From contig NZ_BBRK01000005.1 in NCBI RefSeq assembly GCF_002090115.1, positions 1 to 64,000 of the forward strand: a stretch of 64,000 bases of DNA, written 5' to 3'. The position numbers and the translations under genes are program-made. Source of the stretch: Demequina sp. NBRC 110054 (GTDB taxonomy: Bacteria; Actinomycetota; Actinomycetes; Actinomycetales; Demequinaceae). The number at the start of each line of letters is the position of its first letter. The first letter of the stretch is position 1. Shown one piece after another: positions 18,673-28,428 of this stretch. The notes below the pieces were generated by a model, which saw only the letters and a program-made list of their open reading frames with translations, did no database searches and had not been told where the DNA came from.

Positions 18673-20109
18673 ATGAGCACCCCCACCGACAACGCCCCGG
18701 CGCAGAGCGATGAGGAGATCATCGCCTCGATCGGCGGCTACGAGTACGGCTGGCACGACTCGGACGCGGCCGGCGAGATCGCCGAGCGTGGACTGTCCGA
18801 GGAGACCGTCCGTCGCATCTCGGCGCTGAAGAACGAGCCCGAGTGGATGCTGAACACGCGTCTCAAGGCGCTCAAGATGTTCGGCAAGAAGCCGATGCCG
18901 AACTGGGGCTCCGACCTCACGGGCATCGACTTCGACAACATCAAGTACTTCGTGCGCTCGACCGAGAAGCAGGCCACGAGCTGGGACGACCTGCCCGAGG
19001 ACATCAAGGCGACGTACGACAAGCTCGGCATCCCGGAGGCGGAGAAGCAGCGCCTCGTCGCGGGCGTCGCCGCGCAGTACGAGTCCGAGGTCGTCTACCA
19101 CCAGATCCGCGAGGACCTGGAGCAGCAGGGCGTCATCTTCCTCGACACCGACACCGCGCTCAAGGAGCACCCCGAGCTCTTCGAGCAGTACTTCGGCACC
19201 GTCATCCCTTCAGGCGACAACAAGTTCGCCGCGCTCAACACCGCCGTGTGGTCGGGCGGCTCGTTCGTGTACGTCCCGCCGGGCGTCCACGTCGAGATCC
19301 CGCTCCAGGCCTACTTCCGCATCAACACGGAGAACATGGGCCAGTTCGAGCGCACGCTGATCATCGCCGACGAGGGCTCCTACGTGCACTACGTCGAGGG
19401 CTGCACCGCGCCGATCTACTCGTCCGACTCGCTGCACTCCGCGGTCGTCGAGATCATCGTGAAGAAGAACGCCCGCGTGCGCTACACGACCATCCAGAAC
19501 TGGTCGAACAACGTGTACAACCTCGTCACCAAGCGCGCGACCGCTGCCGAGGGCGCCACCATGGAGTGGGTCGACGGCAACATCGGCTCGAAGGTCACCA
19601 TGAAGTACCCGGCGATCTTCATGCTCGGCGAGCACGCCAAGGGCGAGACCCTGTCCATCGCCTTCGCGGGCGAGGGCCAGCACCAGGACGCGGGCGCCAA
19701 GATGGTGCACGCCGCGCCCAACACCTCGTCGTCGATCATCTCCAAGTCCGTCGCCCGCGGTGGCGGCCGGACGTCGTACCGCGGCCTCGTACAGGTGCTC
19801 GAGGGCGCGAAGAACTCCAAGTCCAACGTGCTGTGCGACGCACTGCTCGTGGACCAGATCAGCCGCTCCGACACCTACCCGTACGTCGACGTCCGCGAGG
19901 ACGACGTCCACATGGGTCACGAGGCCACGGTCTCGCGAGTCAGCGAGGACCAGCTGTTCTACCTCATGTCCCGAGGCATGGAGGAGACCGAGGCCATGGC
20001 CATGATCGTGCGCGGGTTCGTCGAGCCCATCGCGCGCGAGCTGCCCATGGAGTACGCCCTCGAGCTCAACCGCCTCATCGAGCTCCAGATGGAAGGATCC
20101 GTCGGTTGA
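18673..20109 (+). CDS. sufB: Fe-S cluster assembly protein SufB
   Basis: 478 residues, full length for the family. Typical segments include [10 protein letters not shown], the beta-helix region with [20 protein letters not shown], and the C-terminal [22 protein letters not shown]. SufB is the scaffold of the SufBC2D complex on which clusters are built. Starts 2 bases after sufR, and its stop overlaps the TTG start of sufD. Confidence 0.97.
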   Translation: MSTPTDNAPAQSDEEIIASIGGYEYGWHDSDAAGEIAERGLSEETVRRISALKNEPEWMLNTRLKALKMFGKKPMPNWGSDLTGIDFDNIKYFVRSTEKQATSWDDLPEDIKATYDKLGIPEAEKQRLVAGVAAQYESEVVYHQIREDLEQQGVIFLDTDTALKEHPELFEQYFGTVIPSGDNKFAALNTAVWSGGSFVYVPPGVHVEIPLQAYFRINTENMGQFERTLIIADEGSYVHYVEGCTAPIYSSDSLHSAVVEIIVKKNARVRYTTIQNWSNNVYNLVTKRATAAEGATMEWVDGNIGSKVTMKYPAIFMLGEHAKGETLSIAFAGEGQHQDAGAKMVHAAPNTSSSIISKSVARGGGRTSYRGLVQVLEGAKNSKSNVLCDALLVDQISRSDTYPYVDVREDDVHMGHEATVSRVSEDQLFYLMSRGMEETEAMAMIVRGFVEPIARELPMEYALELNRLIELQMEGSVG

Positions 20110-21287
20110 CCGTCACCGATCACACCCGCGCCACGTCCGACGCGGCCCACAGCCACGGCCAGGTCGTGCCCGACGCCTCGCGCGCCGACCGCCCCACGTC
20201 GTTCGACCCCGAGGTCTTCGGCATCCCGAACAACCGCGTCGAGGAGTGGCGGTTCTCCGCGCTGTCCGACCTCAAGCCGGTCCTCTCGCTCGAGGGCGGC
20301 GAGGGCTCGCTGACCTGGGAGGCCCCTGAGCTTCCCGCGGGCGTCGAGCTCGTCCAGGTCCCGGCCGACGAGGCCAAGGCCCGCTCCGTGCGCGCCCCCG
20401 GTGACCGCGCATCGTCCGTGGCCGTCGCCCGCTCGGGCGGCGCGACCCTGCTGCGCGTCGACGCGAACGCGGTCATCGAGGACCCCATCGCCATCACCAT
20501 GACCGGTGCGGGCGAGGACGTCCGCGGTCACATCCTCGTCGAGGTCGGCCCCGGCGCCGAGGCGACGATCGTCCTCACCCGCAAGGGCAGCGCGACGTAC
20601 TCCGAGTTCGTCTCGGTGGACCTGGGCGACAACGCGGGCCTCAACCTCGTGCTGCTCCAGCAGTGGGAGGACGATGCCGTCCACGCCGGAGAGGTCGTCG
20701 CTCGCCTGGGTCGCGACTCGCGCCTGCGCGGCTCGGTCGTGACGCTCGGCGGCAAGGCCGTGCGCCTCAACACGTCCGCGGCCTTCGCGGGCGAGGGCGC
20801 CTCGGTCGACCTGTTCGGCCTGTACTTCGCCGACTCCGGTCAGCACCAGGAGCACCAGCTGTTCGTGGACCACGCAGTGCCGCGCTGCACGTCGCGCGTG
20901 ACCTACAAGGGCGCGCTCGCCGGCAAGTCGGCCCGCACCGTGTGGATCGGCGACGTCCTCATCCGCGCCGCGGCCGAGGGCACCGACACCTACGAGCTCA
21001 ACCGCAACCTCGTGCTGACCGACGGCGCGCGCGCCGACTCGGTGCCGAACCTCGAGATCGAGACCGGCGAGATCGAGGGCGCGGGTCACGCGTCCGCGAC
21101 CGGCCGCTTCGACGACGAGCAGATGTTCTACCTGCGCTCGCGCGGCATCTCCGAGGACCAGGCGCGCAAGCTCGTGGTCCGCGGCTTCTTCGCCGACCTC
21201 GTGCGCGAGATCGGGATCCCCGAGGTCGAGGCCGGCCTCATGAAGGAGATCGAGCTCGAGCTGGAGCACATCGAGGACGACGAGTGA
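20106..21287 (+). CDS. sufD: Fe-S cluster assembly protein SufD
   Basis: 393 residues from a TTG that overlaps the sufB stop (TTGA) with GGAAGGA upstream; a GTG at 20167 is a weaker alternative. Motifs include [19 protein letters not shown] and the C-terminal [30 protein letters not shown], shared with SufB paralogues. SufD pairs with SufB in the SufBC2D complex and is needed for iron entry. The TTG keeps translation coupled. Confidence 0.93.
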   Translation: MTVTDHTRATSDAAHSHGQVVPDASRADRPTSFDPEVFGIPNNRVEEWRFSALSDLKPVLSLEGGEGSLTWEAPELPAGVELVQVPADEAKARSVRAPGDRASSVAVARSGGATLLRVDANAVIEDPIAITMTGAGEDVRGHILVEVGPGAEATIVLTRKGSATYSEFVSVDLGDNAGLNLVLLQQWEDDAVHAGEVVARLGRDSRLRGSVVTLGGKAVRLNTSAAFAGEGASVDLFGLYFADSGQHQEHQLFVDHAVPRCTSRVTYKGALAGKSARTVWIGDVLIRAAAEGTDTYELNRNLVLTDGARADSVPNLEIETGEIEGAGHASATGRFDDEQMFYLRSRGISEDQARKLVVRGFFADLVREIGIPEVEAGLMKEIELELEHIEDDE

Positions 21288-21625
21288 GCGAGCAGGTTGC
21301 CTGCGCCGTGACGGACGTCAAGCCCGGCACGGCCCTGTTGGCCGAGCTCACCCTCGCGGACGGCTCGGACAAGCCGTTCGCGATCGTCCGCGCGGAAGAC
21401 GGCGAGTTCTACGCGATCGACGACACGTGCACCCACGGCGCGGTGTCGCTGTCGGAGGGCGACGTCGAGGGCTGCGAGATCGAGTGCTGGGCGCACGGCG
21501 GCCGCTTCGACTTCCGCACCGGGCAGGCCACCGAGCTGCCCGCGCTCTCGCCCGTCAAGGCGTACCCCGTCCGCATCGACGGCGAGCAGGTGCTCGTCGA
21601 CATCGACAACCCGAAGACTTCGTAA
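21284..21625 (+). CDS. Rieske-type [2Fe-2S] ferredoxin in the SUF operon
   Basis: 113 residues from a GTG overlapping the sufD stop. The Rieske ligands are CTH (CTHGAVSLSEG) and CWAH (CWAHGGRFDFRTG). It is a soluble ferredoxin like those of dioxygenase systems and NirD. Actinobacterial suf operons often carry it between sufD and sufC; it may deliver electrons for cluster assembly or be a client. No oxygenase gene is nearby. Confidence 0.92.
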   Translation: MSEQVACAVTDVKPGTALLAELTLADGSDKPFAIVRAEDGEFYAIDDTCTHGAVSLSEGDVEGCEIECWAHGGRFDFRTGQATELPALSPVKAYPVRIDGEQVLVDIDNPKTS

Positions 21626-21648
21626 GACCTTTCACTAGGAGAACCAGC

Positions 21649-22404
21649 ATGAGCACTCTCGAGATCAAGAACCTCCACGCGTCCGTGGAGACCCCCGACG
21701 GCACCAAGCAGATCCTCAAGGGCGTCGACCTGACCATCAAGTCGGGCGAGACCCACGCGATCATGGGCCCCAACGGCTCGGGGAAGTCCACGCTCGCGTA
21801 CTCGATCGCGGGCCACCCCAAGTACACGATCACCGAGGGCACCGTGACGCTCGACGGCGAGGACGTCCTCGAGATGTCCGTCGACGAGCGCGCCAAGGCG
21901 GGCCTGTTCCTCGCGATGCAGTACCCCGTCGAGGTCCCCGGCGTGTCCGTGTCGAACTTCCTGCGCACCGCGAAGACCGCGGTGTCGGGCGAGGCCCCCA
22001 AGCTGCGTACCTGGGTCAAGGACGTCAAGACGTCCATGGACAACCTGCGCATGGACTCGTCGTTCGCCGAGCGCAACGTCAACGAGGGCTTCTCCGGCGG
22101 TGAGAAGAAGCGCCACGAGATCCTCCAGATGGAGCTGCTCGAGCCGAAGATCGCGATCCTGGACGAGACCGACTCGGGCCTCGACGTCGACGCGCTGCGC
22201 ATCGTCTCCGAGGGCGTCAACCGCGTCAAGGAGAACACCGGCCTCGGCGTCATGCTGATCACGCACTACACGCGCATCCTCAACTACATCAAGCCCGACT
22301 ACGTGCACGTGTTCGTGAACGGCCGCGTCGCCGAGGAGGGGGGCCCCGAGCTCGCCGAGCGTCTCGAGGCCGAGGGCTACGACCGCTTCCTGGCGGACGC
22401 GTAA
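21649..22404 (+). CDS. sufC: Fe-S cluster assembly ATPase SufC
   Basis: 251 residues, ATG preceded by AGGAGA. Walker A is GPNGSGKST (40-48); the ABC signature is FSGGEKKRHEILQ, characteristic of SufC; Walker B is IAILDETDSGLD. SufC powers the SufBC2D complex. It has its own ribosome-binding site, unlike sufD and the Rieske gene. Confidence 0.97.
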   Translation: MSTLEIKNLHASVETPDGTKQILKGVDLTIKSGETHAIMGPNGSGKSTLAYSIAGHPKYTITEGTVTLDGEDVLEMSVDERAKAGLFLAMQYPVEVPGVSVSNFLRTAKTAVSGEAPKLRTWVKDVKTSMDNLRMDSSFAERNVNEGFSGGEKKRHEILQMELLEPKIAILDETDSGLDVDALRIVSEGVNRVKENTGLGVMLITHYTRILNYIKPDYVHVFVNGRVAEEGGPELAERLEAEGYDRFLADA

Positions 22405-22409
22405 TCACG

Positions 22410-23678
22410 ATGCTTCCCGACCTGCGCGACGACTTCCCGCTCCTGGCCCGCACGGTCAGGAACGGGAAGCCGCTCGCGTACCTCGACTCCGGTGCGACCG
22501 CGCAGCGGCCGCACGCGGTGCTCGCGGCGATGGACGACTTCGACCGCCTGCACAACGGCGCGGTCGCGCGCGGCGCGCACCTGCTCGCCGAGGAGGCCAC
22601 CGAGGCCTTCGAGGGTGCGCGGGCGTCGGTCGCGCGCCTCGTGAACGCTGCCTCTGCCGAGGAGATCGTCTGGACCTCCAACGCGACGGCGGCGCTCAAC
22701 CTCGTCGCGAACGGCATGGGGAACGCCTCCGCCGGTCAGGGTGGCGCCGAGTCGGCCAGGTTCCGCATCGGACCCGGTGACTCGATCGTCGTCACCCAGG
22801 TCGAGCATCACGCCAATCTCATCCCGTGGCAGCAGCTCGCTGCCCGCACGGGCGCCACCCTGCGGTGGATCGAGGTCGACGACCGGGGCGTCCACCGCCT
22901 CGAGCAGCTCGCGACCGTCGTGGACGACACCACCAAGGTGGTCGCATTCACTCACGCGAGCAACGTCACGGGCGTCGTCTCCGACGTCGCCGCGTTCGTG
23001 GCGCGGGCCCGCGAGGTCGGGGCGCTCACGGTGCTCGACGCGTGCCAGTCCGTGCCGCACCTGCCGGTCGACGTGCAGGCGCTCGGCGTGGACTTCGCCG
23101 CGTTCTCGGGTCACAAGATGCTCGGCCCGACCGGCGTCGGTGCGCTGTGGGGCCGCAAGTCGCTGCTCGACGCGCTTCCGCCGTCGGTCTTCGGTGGGGG
23201 AGCGATCCAGGTCGTGACGCTCGAGGAGACGACGTGGCATCCCGCGCCCACGCGCTTCGAGGCCGGCACGCAGCCGGTCGCGCAGGCGGTCGGCATGGGA
23301 GCCGCGGCCGAGTACCTCATGGCGCTCGGGATGTCCGAGGTGGCGGAGCACGAGCGACGCCTCGCTCGCCTGATCCGCGAGGGCGTCGAGGAGATGTCCG
23401 GGGTGCGCCTGCTCGGACCCGTCGGCGACGCGCATGACGTGCTCGGCATCGCCACCGTCGTCGTCGAGGGCGTCCACACGCATGACGTGGGCCAGGTGCT
23501 CGACGACCTCGGCATCGCGGTGCGCGTGGGACACCACTGCGCGCAGCCGCTTCACAAGCGCCTCGGCGTGACCGGATCCACCCGCGCCAGCGCACATGTC
23601 TACACGACCGAGGAGGACGCCCAGCGGTTCCTCGTGGGGCTCGCCTCGGTCCGAGAGTTCTTCGGAGTGCCCGCATGA
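22410..23678 (+). CDS. sufS: SufS-type cysteine desulfurase
   Basis: 422 residues. PLP binds Lys236 in FSGHKMLGPTGVG, and the catalytic persulfide Cys377 is in VRVGHHCAQPLHKRLG, as in class II desulfurases. It removes sulfur from cysteine and hands it to SufU. It starts 5 bases after sufC, and its stop overlaps the sufU start (ATGA). Confidence 0.96.
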   Translation: MLPDLRDDFPLLARTVRNGKPLAYLDSGATAQRPHAVLAAMDDFDRLHNGAVARGAHLLAEEATEAFEGARASVARLVNAASAEEIVWTSNATAALNLVANGMGNASAGQGGAESARFRIGPGDSIVVTQVEHHANLIPWQQLAARTGATLRWIEVDDRGVHRLEQLATVVDDTTKVVAFTHASNVTGVVSDVAAFVARAREVGALTVLDACQSVPHLPVDVQALGVDFAAFSGHKMLGPTGVGALWGRKSLLDALPPSVFGGGAIQVVTLEETTWHPAPTRFEAGTQPVAQAVGMGAAAEYLMALGMSEVAEHERRLARLIREGVEEMSGVRLLGPVGDAHDVLGIATVVVEGVHTHDVGQVLDDLGIAVRVGHHCAQPLHKRLGVTGSTRASAHVYTTEEDAQRFLVGLASVREFFGVPA

Positions 23679-24157
23679 GCAGTCTCGAGCAGATGTATCA
23701 GCAGGTCATCATGGACCACGCCCGCGCCCGCCACGGCGCCGGCCTGGTCGAGCTGGACCTGCCCGCCGTCGGCGAGTCGCACCAGGTCAACACGACCTGC
23801 GGCGACGAGGTGACGCTGCGAGTCGGGCTCGACGGCTCCACGGTCGCCTCGGTCCACTGGGAGGGGCAGGGCTGCTCCATCTCCCAGGCCTCGATCTCGG
23901 CGCTGACCGAGCTCGTCGAGGGCCACAGCATCGAGGAGTCCGAGGAGGTCTACGAGGCATTCCGTGCCCTCATGGGCAATCGCGGAGAGGACCTCGGGGA
24001 CGACCGCGACGACATGCTCGGCGATGCCGGCGCCTTCGTCGGGGTCGGCAAGTATCCTGCCCGTATCAAGTGCGCCCTGCTCGGGTGGATGGCGCTGCGC
24101 GACGCAATCGCGCATGCGCAGGCTGCCGAGGGCGCGGAAGGAGAGACGCATGGCTGA
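23675..24157 (+). CDS. sufU: SufU sulfur-transfer protein
   Basis: 160 residues. Three conserved cysteines, Cys42 (TTCGDEV), Cys67 (GQGCSIS) and Cys133 (RIKCALLGW), plus Asp44, form the zinc site of SufU. The insertion between the second and third cysteine separates SufU from IscU. It accepts the persulfide from SufS by zinc-ligand exchange. The gene overlaps sufS and sufT. Confidence 0.95.
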   Translation: MSSLEQMYQQVIMDHARARHGAGLVELDLPAVGESHQVNTTCGDEVTLRVGLDGSTVASVHWEGQGCSISQASISALTELVEGHSIEESEEVYEAFRALMGNRGEDLGDDRDDMLGDAGAFVGVGKYPARIKCALLGWMALRDAIAHAQAAEGAEGETHG

Positions 24158-24473
24158 GACCATTCCCGCGAACGTCGCGGACGTCGAGGAGGCGCTGCGC
24201 GATGTCATCGACCCGGAGCTCGGCATCAATGTCGTGGACCTGGGGCTCGTGTACGGCGTGCACATCGACGAGAACCGCCACGCGGTCATCGACATGACGC
24301 TCACGTCGGCGGCGTGCCCGCTGACGGACGTCCTCGAGGACCAGGCGTCTCAGGTGCTCGCCGGCCTCGTCGACGGCTTCCGCATCAACTGGGTGTGGAT
24401 GCCGCCGTGGGGCCCGGACAAGATCACCGACGACGGCCGCGAGCAACTCCGCGCGCTCGGCTTCAACGTCTGA
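24150..24473 (+). CDS. sufT: SufT-like MIP18/PaaD-family protein
   Basis: 107 residues, MAETIPANVADVEEALRDVI. The MIP18 (DUF59) signature DPELGINVVDLGLVYGV is complete, with a single Cys in SAACPLTD. Members help Fe-S cluster maturation or carriage. It begins 8 bases inside sufU after GGAAGGAGA and is the last gene of the SUF operon. Confidence 0.93.
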   Translation: MAETIPANVADVEEALRDVIDPELGINVVDLGLVYGVHIDENRHAVIDMTLTSAACPLTDVLEDQASQVLAGLVDGFRINWVWMPPWGPDKITDDGREQLRALGFNV

Positions 24474-24480
24474 TCCGTCC

Positions 24481-25023
24481 TTGGGTGCGACGCACGTCGT
24501 CCTGATCCGAGGCATCAACGTCGGCGGCAACAACAAGGTGCCCATGGCGGCGCTGCGTTCCGACCTCGGAGCCGCCGGGCTCGAAGACGTGCGGACGTAC
24601 ATCCAGTCGGGCAACGTGCTCGTCTCCGCGCCGGGCCGTGAGCCGCTCGAGGTCAATGGGCTCGTCGGCGACGTCCTGCGCGCGTCGTTCGGCGTCGACA
24701 CCCCCGTGGTCACGATCACGGCCGAGACGCTCCGCGTCACGGTGGACGATGCGCCCGACGGCTTCGGCGCGAGCGACGACTACCGCTGGGACGTGGTGTT
24801 CCTGCGCGAGACCCTGACGGTTGCCGATGCTTATGCAGTGGTGAGGCTTCGCGACGGCGTCGATGCGGTGTGGCAGGGGAGGGACGTGCTGTACTTCCGA
24901 CGCTCGGAGGCGCAGGCGGGCAAGAGCTACCTGTCGAAGATCATGTCGACGCCCGAGTACAAGCAGATGACGATCCGCAACTGGCGCACCACGACGACGC
25001 TCGCGGGGATGCTCGAGGGCTGA
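24481..25023 (+). CDS. DUF1697-family protein
   Basis: 180 residues from a TTG 7 bases after sufT; no ATG or GTG is available in frame before the conserved region. The opening VVLIRGINVGGNNKVPMAALR and the later IQSGNVLV are the hallmarks of DUF1697. The molecular role is unknown. It may be transcribed by read-through from the suf operon without being functionally tied to it. Confidence 0.85.
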   Translation: MGATHVVLIRGINVGGNNKVPMAALRSDLGAAGLEDVRTYIQSGNVLVSAPGREPLEVNGLVGDVLRASFGVDTPVVTITAETLRVTVDDAPDGFGASDDYRWDVVFLRETLTVADAYAVVRLRDGVDAVWQGRDVLYFRRSEAQAGKSYLSKIMSTPEYKQMTIRNWRTTTTLAGMLEG

Positions 25024-25146
25024 GCGATGCGGGCCTCGGCCCCACGCGGGCACCATGTGGCGCGGCACTCGCTGCTCCACGCAGACTTTGCCGGCGCTTG
25101 CGGCTCCCTCCCTGCCGGCGCTCTCGGATATGCCCAGGCGTGGCCG

Positions 25147-25290
25147 GTACGAAACTGTCCACTGGGTGACGCCGCGCTTCGCGAAACGACAATGAGCGTC
25201 CACTAGCGCGCGCGACCTCGCCGGTGCGCCCCAGTGGACACTCATGGTCGATTCCCACCTGTGCGTGTGTCCCAGTGGACGATTCCGTAC
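25147..25290. repeat. 144-bp nested inverted repeat (unit 1)
   Basis: The outer arms 25147-25166 and 25271-25290 are inverted copies matching at 17 of 20 bases, each ending in GTCCACTGGG. The inner arms 25187-25204 and 25233-25250 match at 16 of 18, with core ATGAGyGTCCACT. The four GTCCAC cores are at 25157 and 25198 (forward) and 25234 and 25275 (reverse), spaced 41, 36 and 41 bases. The element can fold as a long two-part hairpin or a cruciform. Confidence 0.8.
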
Positions 25291-25340
25291 CGCGCGAGCG
25301 GGGTGGTCGCGCCGCGCGGAGGGGCGAACGACCCCTCAGC

Positions 25341-25426
25341 GTCCACCACGGGGCCGTTGCTCACGAGAAAACAACCATGAGCGTCCACAAGCGGGTGAGG
25401 CACCGGCTGAATACGCCGTTGTGGAC
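25341..25426. repeat. Degenerate second copy of the GTCCAC element (unit 2)
   Basis: GTCCAC at 25341 and 25383 (forward) and GTGGAC at 25421 are spaced 42 and 38 bases, matching the first three intervals of unit 1 (41 and 36). The segment around 25372-25388 is a direct repeat of 25187-25203 (ATGAGCGTCCAC core). The fourth core expected near 25462 has been lost. Confidence 0.65.
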
Positions 25427-25522
25427 GCGCGTGGTCGGTCGTGGCGCGGGACGATGCGGCGGCCGGGCGTGCAGGGTCGCCGGACGCGCGCGGGTGCCCG
25501 GTCGGGCAGCCGCGAAACGGAC

Positions 25523-26938
25523 TCAGAGCGAGATCGCGCCCGTGCTGAGCGCGATCACCGCCGCGATCGCCCCGACCACCGAGACGACGCACACCGTGAC
25601 CTCCGCGCGCGTGAACACGCGCAGCCCCCGCTCGCGCCGCGCCCACACGTAGAGCACCGTCGCGGGCCCGTAGACGAGCAGCGACAGCAGCACGTACTTG
25701 AGGCCTGCGGCGAAGATGAGGAACACCGTGTAGATGAGCGCGACGGACGCGATCGCCAGCACGCCTGACCACCGGCGCGGCCCGAGCGCCTCCTTGAGGG
25801 CGAACCCGGCCGTGAGCAGGTAGGGGACCAGCGCGAGCGCGCTCGTGAGCTCGAGCGAGAAGTCGAAGGCGCTCTCGGAGAAGTGAGTGACGATGAGGAA
25901 GATCTGGGTCGCGACCGCGGTTGCCATGAGTGCGCTGATCGGCACGCCGCGGCGGTTGACGAGAGTGAGGAAGCGGGGCGCGTCGTCCTGCTTGGCGGCC
26001 TCGAAGAGCACCTCGGCCGCGAGCATGAGCCATGCGAGGTAGGCGCCGAGCACCGAGATGAGCAGCCCGATGCCGATGAACCAGGCGCCCCAGGTGCCCA
26101 CGATCGACTCGAGCACGCCCGCGACCGAGGGCTGTCGGAGCCCCGCGAGCTCCTCGCGGGGCATGACCCCGTACGAGAGCATCGTCACGACAACGAACAG
26201 CGCGAGCACCGACACGAAGCCCAGCACGGTCGCGCGACCGATGTCCTCGCGTCTCCGCGCGTAGCGCGAGTACACGCTCGCGCCCTCGACACCGAGGAAG
26301 ACGAAGACCGTGACGAGCATCGTCGACCGCACCTGCTCCGCGACGGAGCCGATCTCGGTTGTGTCGCCGCGCAGGTTCTCGACGAACACGTCCCACGAGA
26401 AGCCGCCGAAGATCACGACGACGATGAACAGGACCAGCGGGATCATCTTCGCGACGGTCGTGAGGGCGTTGAGCCCCGCGGCCTGGGAGACGCCGCGCGC
26501 GACGATGATGTGGAAGGCCCACAGGCCGAGCGTGCCGAGGATGAATGCGGCCCACGTGTCGCCCTCCCCGAACACGGGGATCACGGTGCCGAGCGTCGAC
26601 GCGATCAGCACCCAGTACGTGACGTTGGCGATGCACGCCGAGGCCCAGTAGCCGAAGGCGGAGAAGAAGCCGAGGTAGCTGCCGAAGCCCGCGCGGGCAT
26701 ACGCGACGATGCCGGAGTCCAGCTCGGGCCGGGTCACCGCGAGCCGCTGGAACACGAGCGCGAGCATGAGCATCCCGCCGCCGGCGACGGCCCATGCGAG
26801 GAGCGCCGCGAGGCCGCCAGCGGAGTCCGCGAAGGACGAGGGGAGGGAGAAGACGCCCGCGCCGACCATCGACCCGACGACCATCGACGCCAGCACCGGC
26901 ATGGCCATCGTGCGCACTGGCTTGTGCTGCGTCGTCAT
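25523..26938 (-). CDS. APC-family amino acid permease (ArcD/LysP-like antiporter type)
   Basis: 471 residues, about twelve transmembrane helices. The first helix has VVGSMVGAGVFSLPSSFA, the substrate-binding GxG(I/V)F signature of the amino acid/polyamine antiporter (APA) group that includes arginine/ornithine ArcD. AGGGGG lies just before the ATG. No arginine deiminase genes are adjacent, so the substrate is uncertain; basic amino acids or polyamines are most likely. Confidence 0.85.
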   Translation of the reverse strand: MTTQHKPVRTMAMPVLASMVVGSMVGAGVFSLPSSFADSAGGLAALLAWAVAGGGMLMLALVFQRLAVTRPELDSGIVAYARAGFGSYLGFFSAFGYWASACIANVTYWVLIASTLGTVIPVFGEGDTWAAFILGTLGLWAFHIIVARGVSQAAGLNALTTVAKMIPLVLFIVVVIFGGFSWDVFVENLRGDTTEIGSVAEQVRSTMLVTVFVFLGVEGASVYSRYARRREDIGRATVLGFVSVLALFVVVTMLSYGVMPREELAGLRQPSVAGVLESIVGTWGAWFIGIGLLISVLGAYLAWLMLAAEVLFEAAKQDDAPRFLTLVNRRGVPISALMATAVATQIFLIVTHFSESAFDFSLELTSALALVPYLLTAGFALKEALGPRRWSGVLAIASVALIYTVFLIFAAGLKYVLLSLLVYGPATVLYVWARRERGLRVFTRAEVTVCVVSVVGAIAAVIALSTGAISL

Positions 26939-27007
26939 CCGGGACCCCCTGCGCCGTCCGCACTGCGAGATTCGGCGTCGTGCCTGAGCGACGCCCCGGT
27001 AGTCACG

Positions 27008-27715
27008 CTAACGCGCGCGGCGGCGGCGTGCCTTCCGAGCGAGCTCCGAGCGACGCGCACGGCGCGACTGCTGCTTCTGCTCGGCGATCTCCGCGCTGTG
27101 GTCCTCGACGGCCTCGTCGGAGATCCCGCGCGCGTGGAGCGCCTGTCCCAGGTCGATCGCGAAGCCGACGGTGCGAGTCGCGGCGGGGACGAGCACCGCG
27201 CGAGGGGAGCGCTCGACGCCGCGCGCCATCGCGGCCTGGCGGGACTCGCCGAGGATCCGCGCCATCTCGGGGATGAGGCGGATGAGGAGCGAGAACATCA
27301 GGCCGATCGTCTCGTGCGGCAGGATCCGCCGCAGCGGCCGCATGAGCCCCGAGAGCAGGTCGAGCATCTCGGACATGGGCGTCGAGCTCGACACCGCGAG
27401 TGCCAGGAAGACGACGGTGAGCAGGTCGGACGCGATGTCCACTCCGAGCTGCCACTCACCGCGCCACAACTGGTAGCCGGCGGCCATGATCGCGAACAGG
27501 AGGGTCCACAGCACGGCGCGCAGCGCGGTGCGCCACCGCGGCAGCGTGGACAGGTACAGGGCGAGCGACGCGCACGCGAACGTGACCCCGGTGACCACGT
27601 CCTGCACGAACACCATGAGGATCGACACCGCAGCGAGCAGCAGCACCTTGAACCACGCGGGCGCGAGGTGCAGCGGGGTGCGCAGCGGCCGGTAGGCGCC
27701 GAGCGTGGGATTCAT
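27008..27715 (-). CDS. bioN: ECF transporter transmembrane component EcfT (BioN-like)
   Basis: 235 residues from MNPTLGAYRPLRT, overlapping the ATPase stop by ATGA. Several transmembrane helices are followed by two Ala-Arg-Gly coupling motifs (AAMARGVER and LHARGISDE) that contact the ATPases, and a very basic C terminus. With the ATPase and BioY it makes a dedicated biotin transporter. Only one ATPase gene is present, as in BioMNY systems. Confidence 0.9.
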   Translation of the reverse strand: MNPTLGAYRPLRTPLHLAPAWFKVLLLAAVSILMVFVQDVVTGVTFACASLALYLSTLPRWRTALRAVLWTLLFAIMAAGYQLWRGEWQLGVDIASDLLTVVFLALAVSSSTPMSEMLDLLSGLMRPLRRILPHETIGLMFSLLIRLIPEMARILGESRQAAMARGVERSPRAVLVPAATRTVGFAIDLGQALHARGISDEAVEDHSAEIAEQKQQSRRARRSELARKARRRRAR

Positions 27716-28419
27716 GCGCGCTGGGTCTGCTCGGGGCGGCCGAAGATGAGGTCGCGGTAGAACTGGACCGCGTCTCCCGGCGCGCCGTCGAACGCGACCT
27801 TGCCTTCGTGGACCACGATGGTCCGCTCCGCGCGCATCGCGCTGTCGAGGTCGTGCGTGACCTCGATGAGCTGCACGGGCAGCGAGCGCAGGAGGGCGCC
27901 GACGTGGCCTCGCCACTTGAGGTCGAGCAGCGTGGTCGGCTCGTCGGCCACGATGATGGACGGCGCGACGGCGAGCACGCCGGCGAGCGCGAGCAGCTGG
28001 CGCTGGCCTCCCGACAGGGCGCTCACCGCGACGTCGGCGCGGTCCGCCAGACCGAGCGAGTCGAGCGCCTCGAGCGCGGCGCGCATCCGCGCGTCCTTGC
28101 CCTTGACGGTGCGACGCAGGGACAGCACCACGTCCTCGGCCGCCGTCGGCATGATGAGCTGCGCCGACGGGTCCGTGAACAGGAAGCCCACCATGCGGCG
28201 CACCTCGCGCCCGTGCTTGTGGGTGTCCTTGCCCTCGACGGTCACCGTGCCCTCGGTGGGCATGACGAGTCCGTTGATGAGCCTTGCAAGGGTCGACTTG
28301 CCCGAGCCGTTCGCACCGATCACGGAGATGTGCTGCTCGCGCAGCGTCAGGGTGGTCGGCTCCAGGATGGTGACGCCCGAGTCCGGCGCGACGACTGTCG
28401 CGTCCTCGAAAACGATCAT
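27712..28419 (-). CDS. bioM: ECF transporter ATP-binding protein (BioM-like)
   Basis: 235 residues. Walker A GANGSGKST (35-43), signature LSGGQRQLLALAG, Walker B IIVADEPTTLLD. It is shorter than most EcfA proteins. It lies between bioY (9 bases upstream) and the overlapping EcfT gene, so the assignment to biotin uptake rests on context. Confidence 0.9.
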   Translation of the reverse strand: MIVFEDATVVAPDSGVTILEPTTLTLREQHISVIGANGSGKSTLARLINGLVMPTEGTVTVEGKDTHKHGREVRRMVGFLFTDPSAQLIMPTAAEDVVLSLRRTVKGKDARMRAALEALDSLGLADRADVAVSALSGGQRQLLALAGVLAVAPSIIVADEPTTLLDLKWRGHVGALLRSLPVQLIEVTHDLDSAMRAERTIVVHEGKVAFDGAPGDAVQFYRDLIFGRPEQTQRA

Positions 28420-28428
28420 GCGAACAGA

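Larger units (their letters stand above)
25024..25522. other. Gene-free region with nested GTCCAC inverted repeats
   Basis: About 500 bases between the DUF1697 gene and the convergent permease gene. No credible coding sequence is present. Bases 25147-25426 hold seven GTCCAC/GTGGAC cores (listed separately), and a GGACGATGC 9-mer is at 25449-25457. Confidence 0.75.

Noticed and set aside
25147-25426. CRISPR-like array
   Set aside because: Cores alternate in orientation and the flanking sequence forms inverted arms; there are no constant direct repeats with unique spacers and no cas genes.
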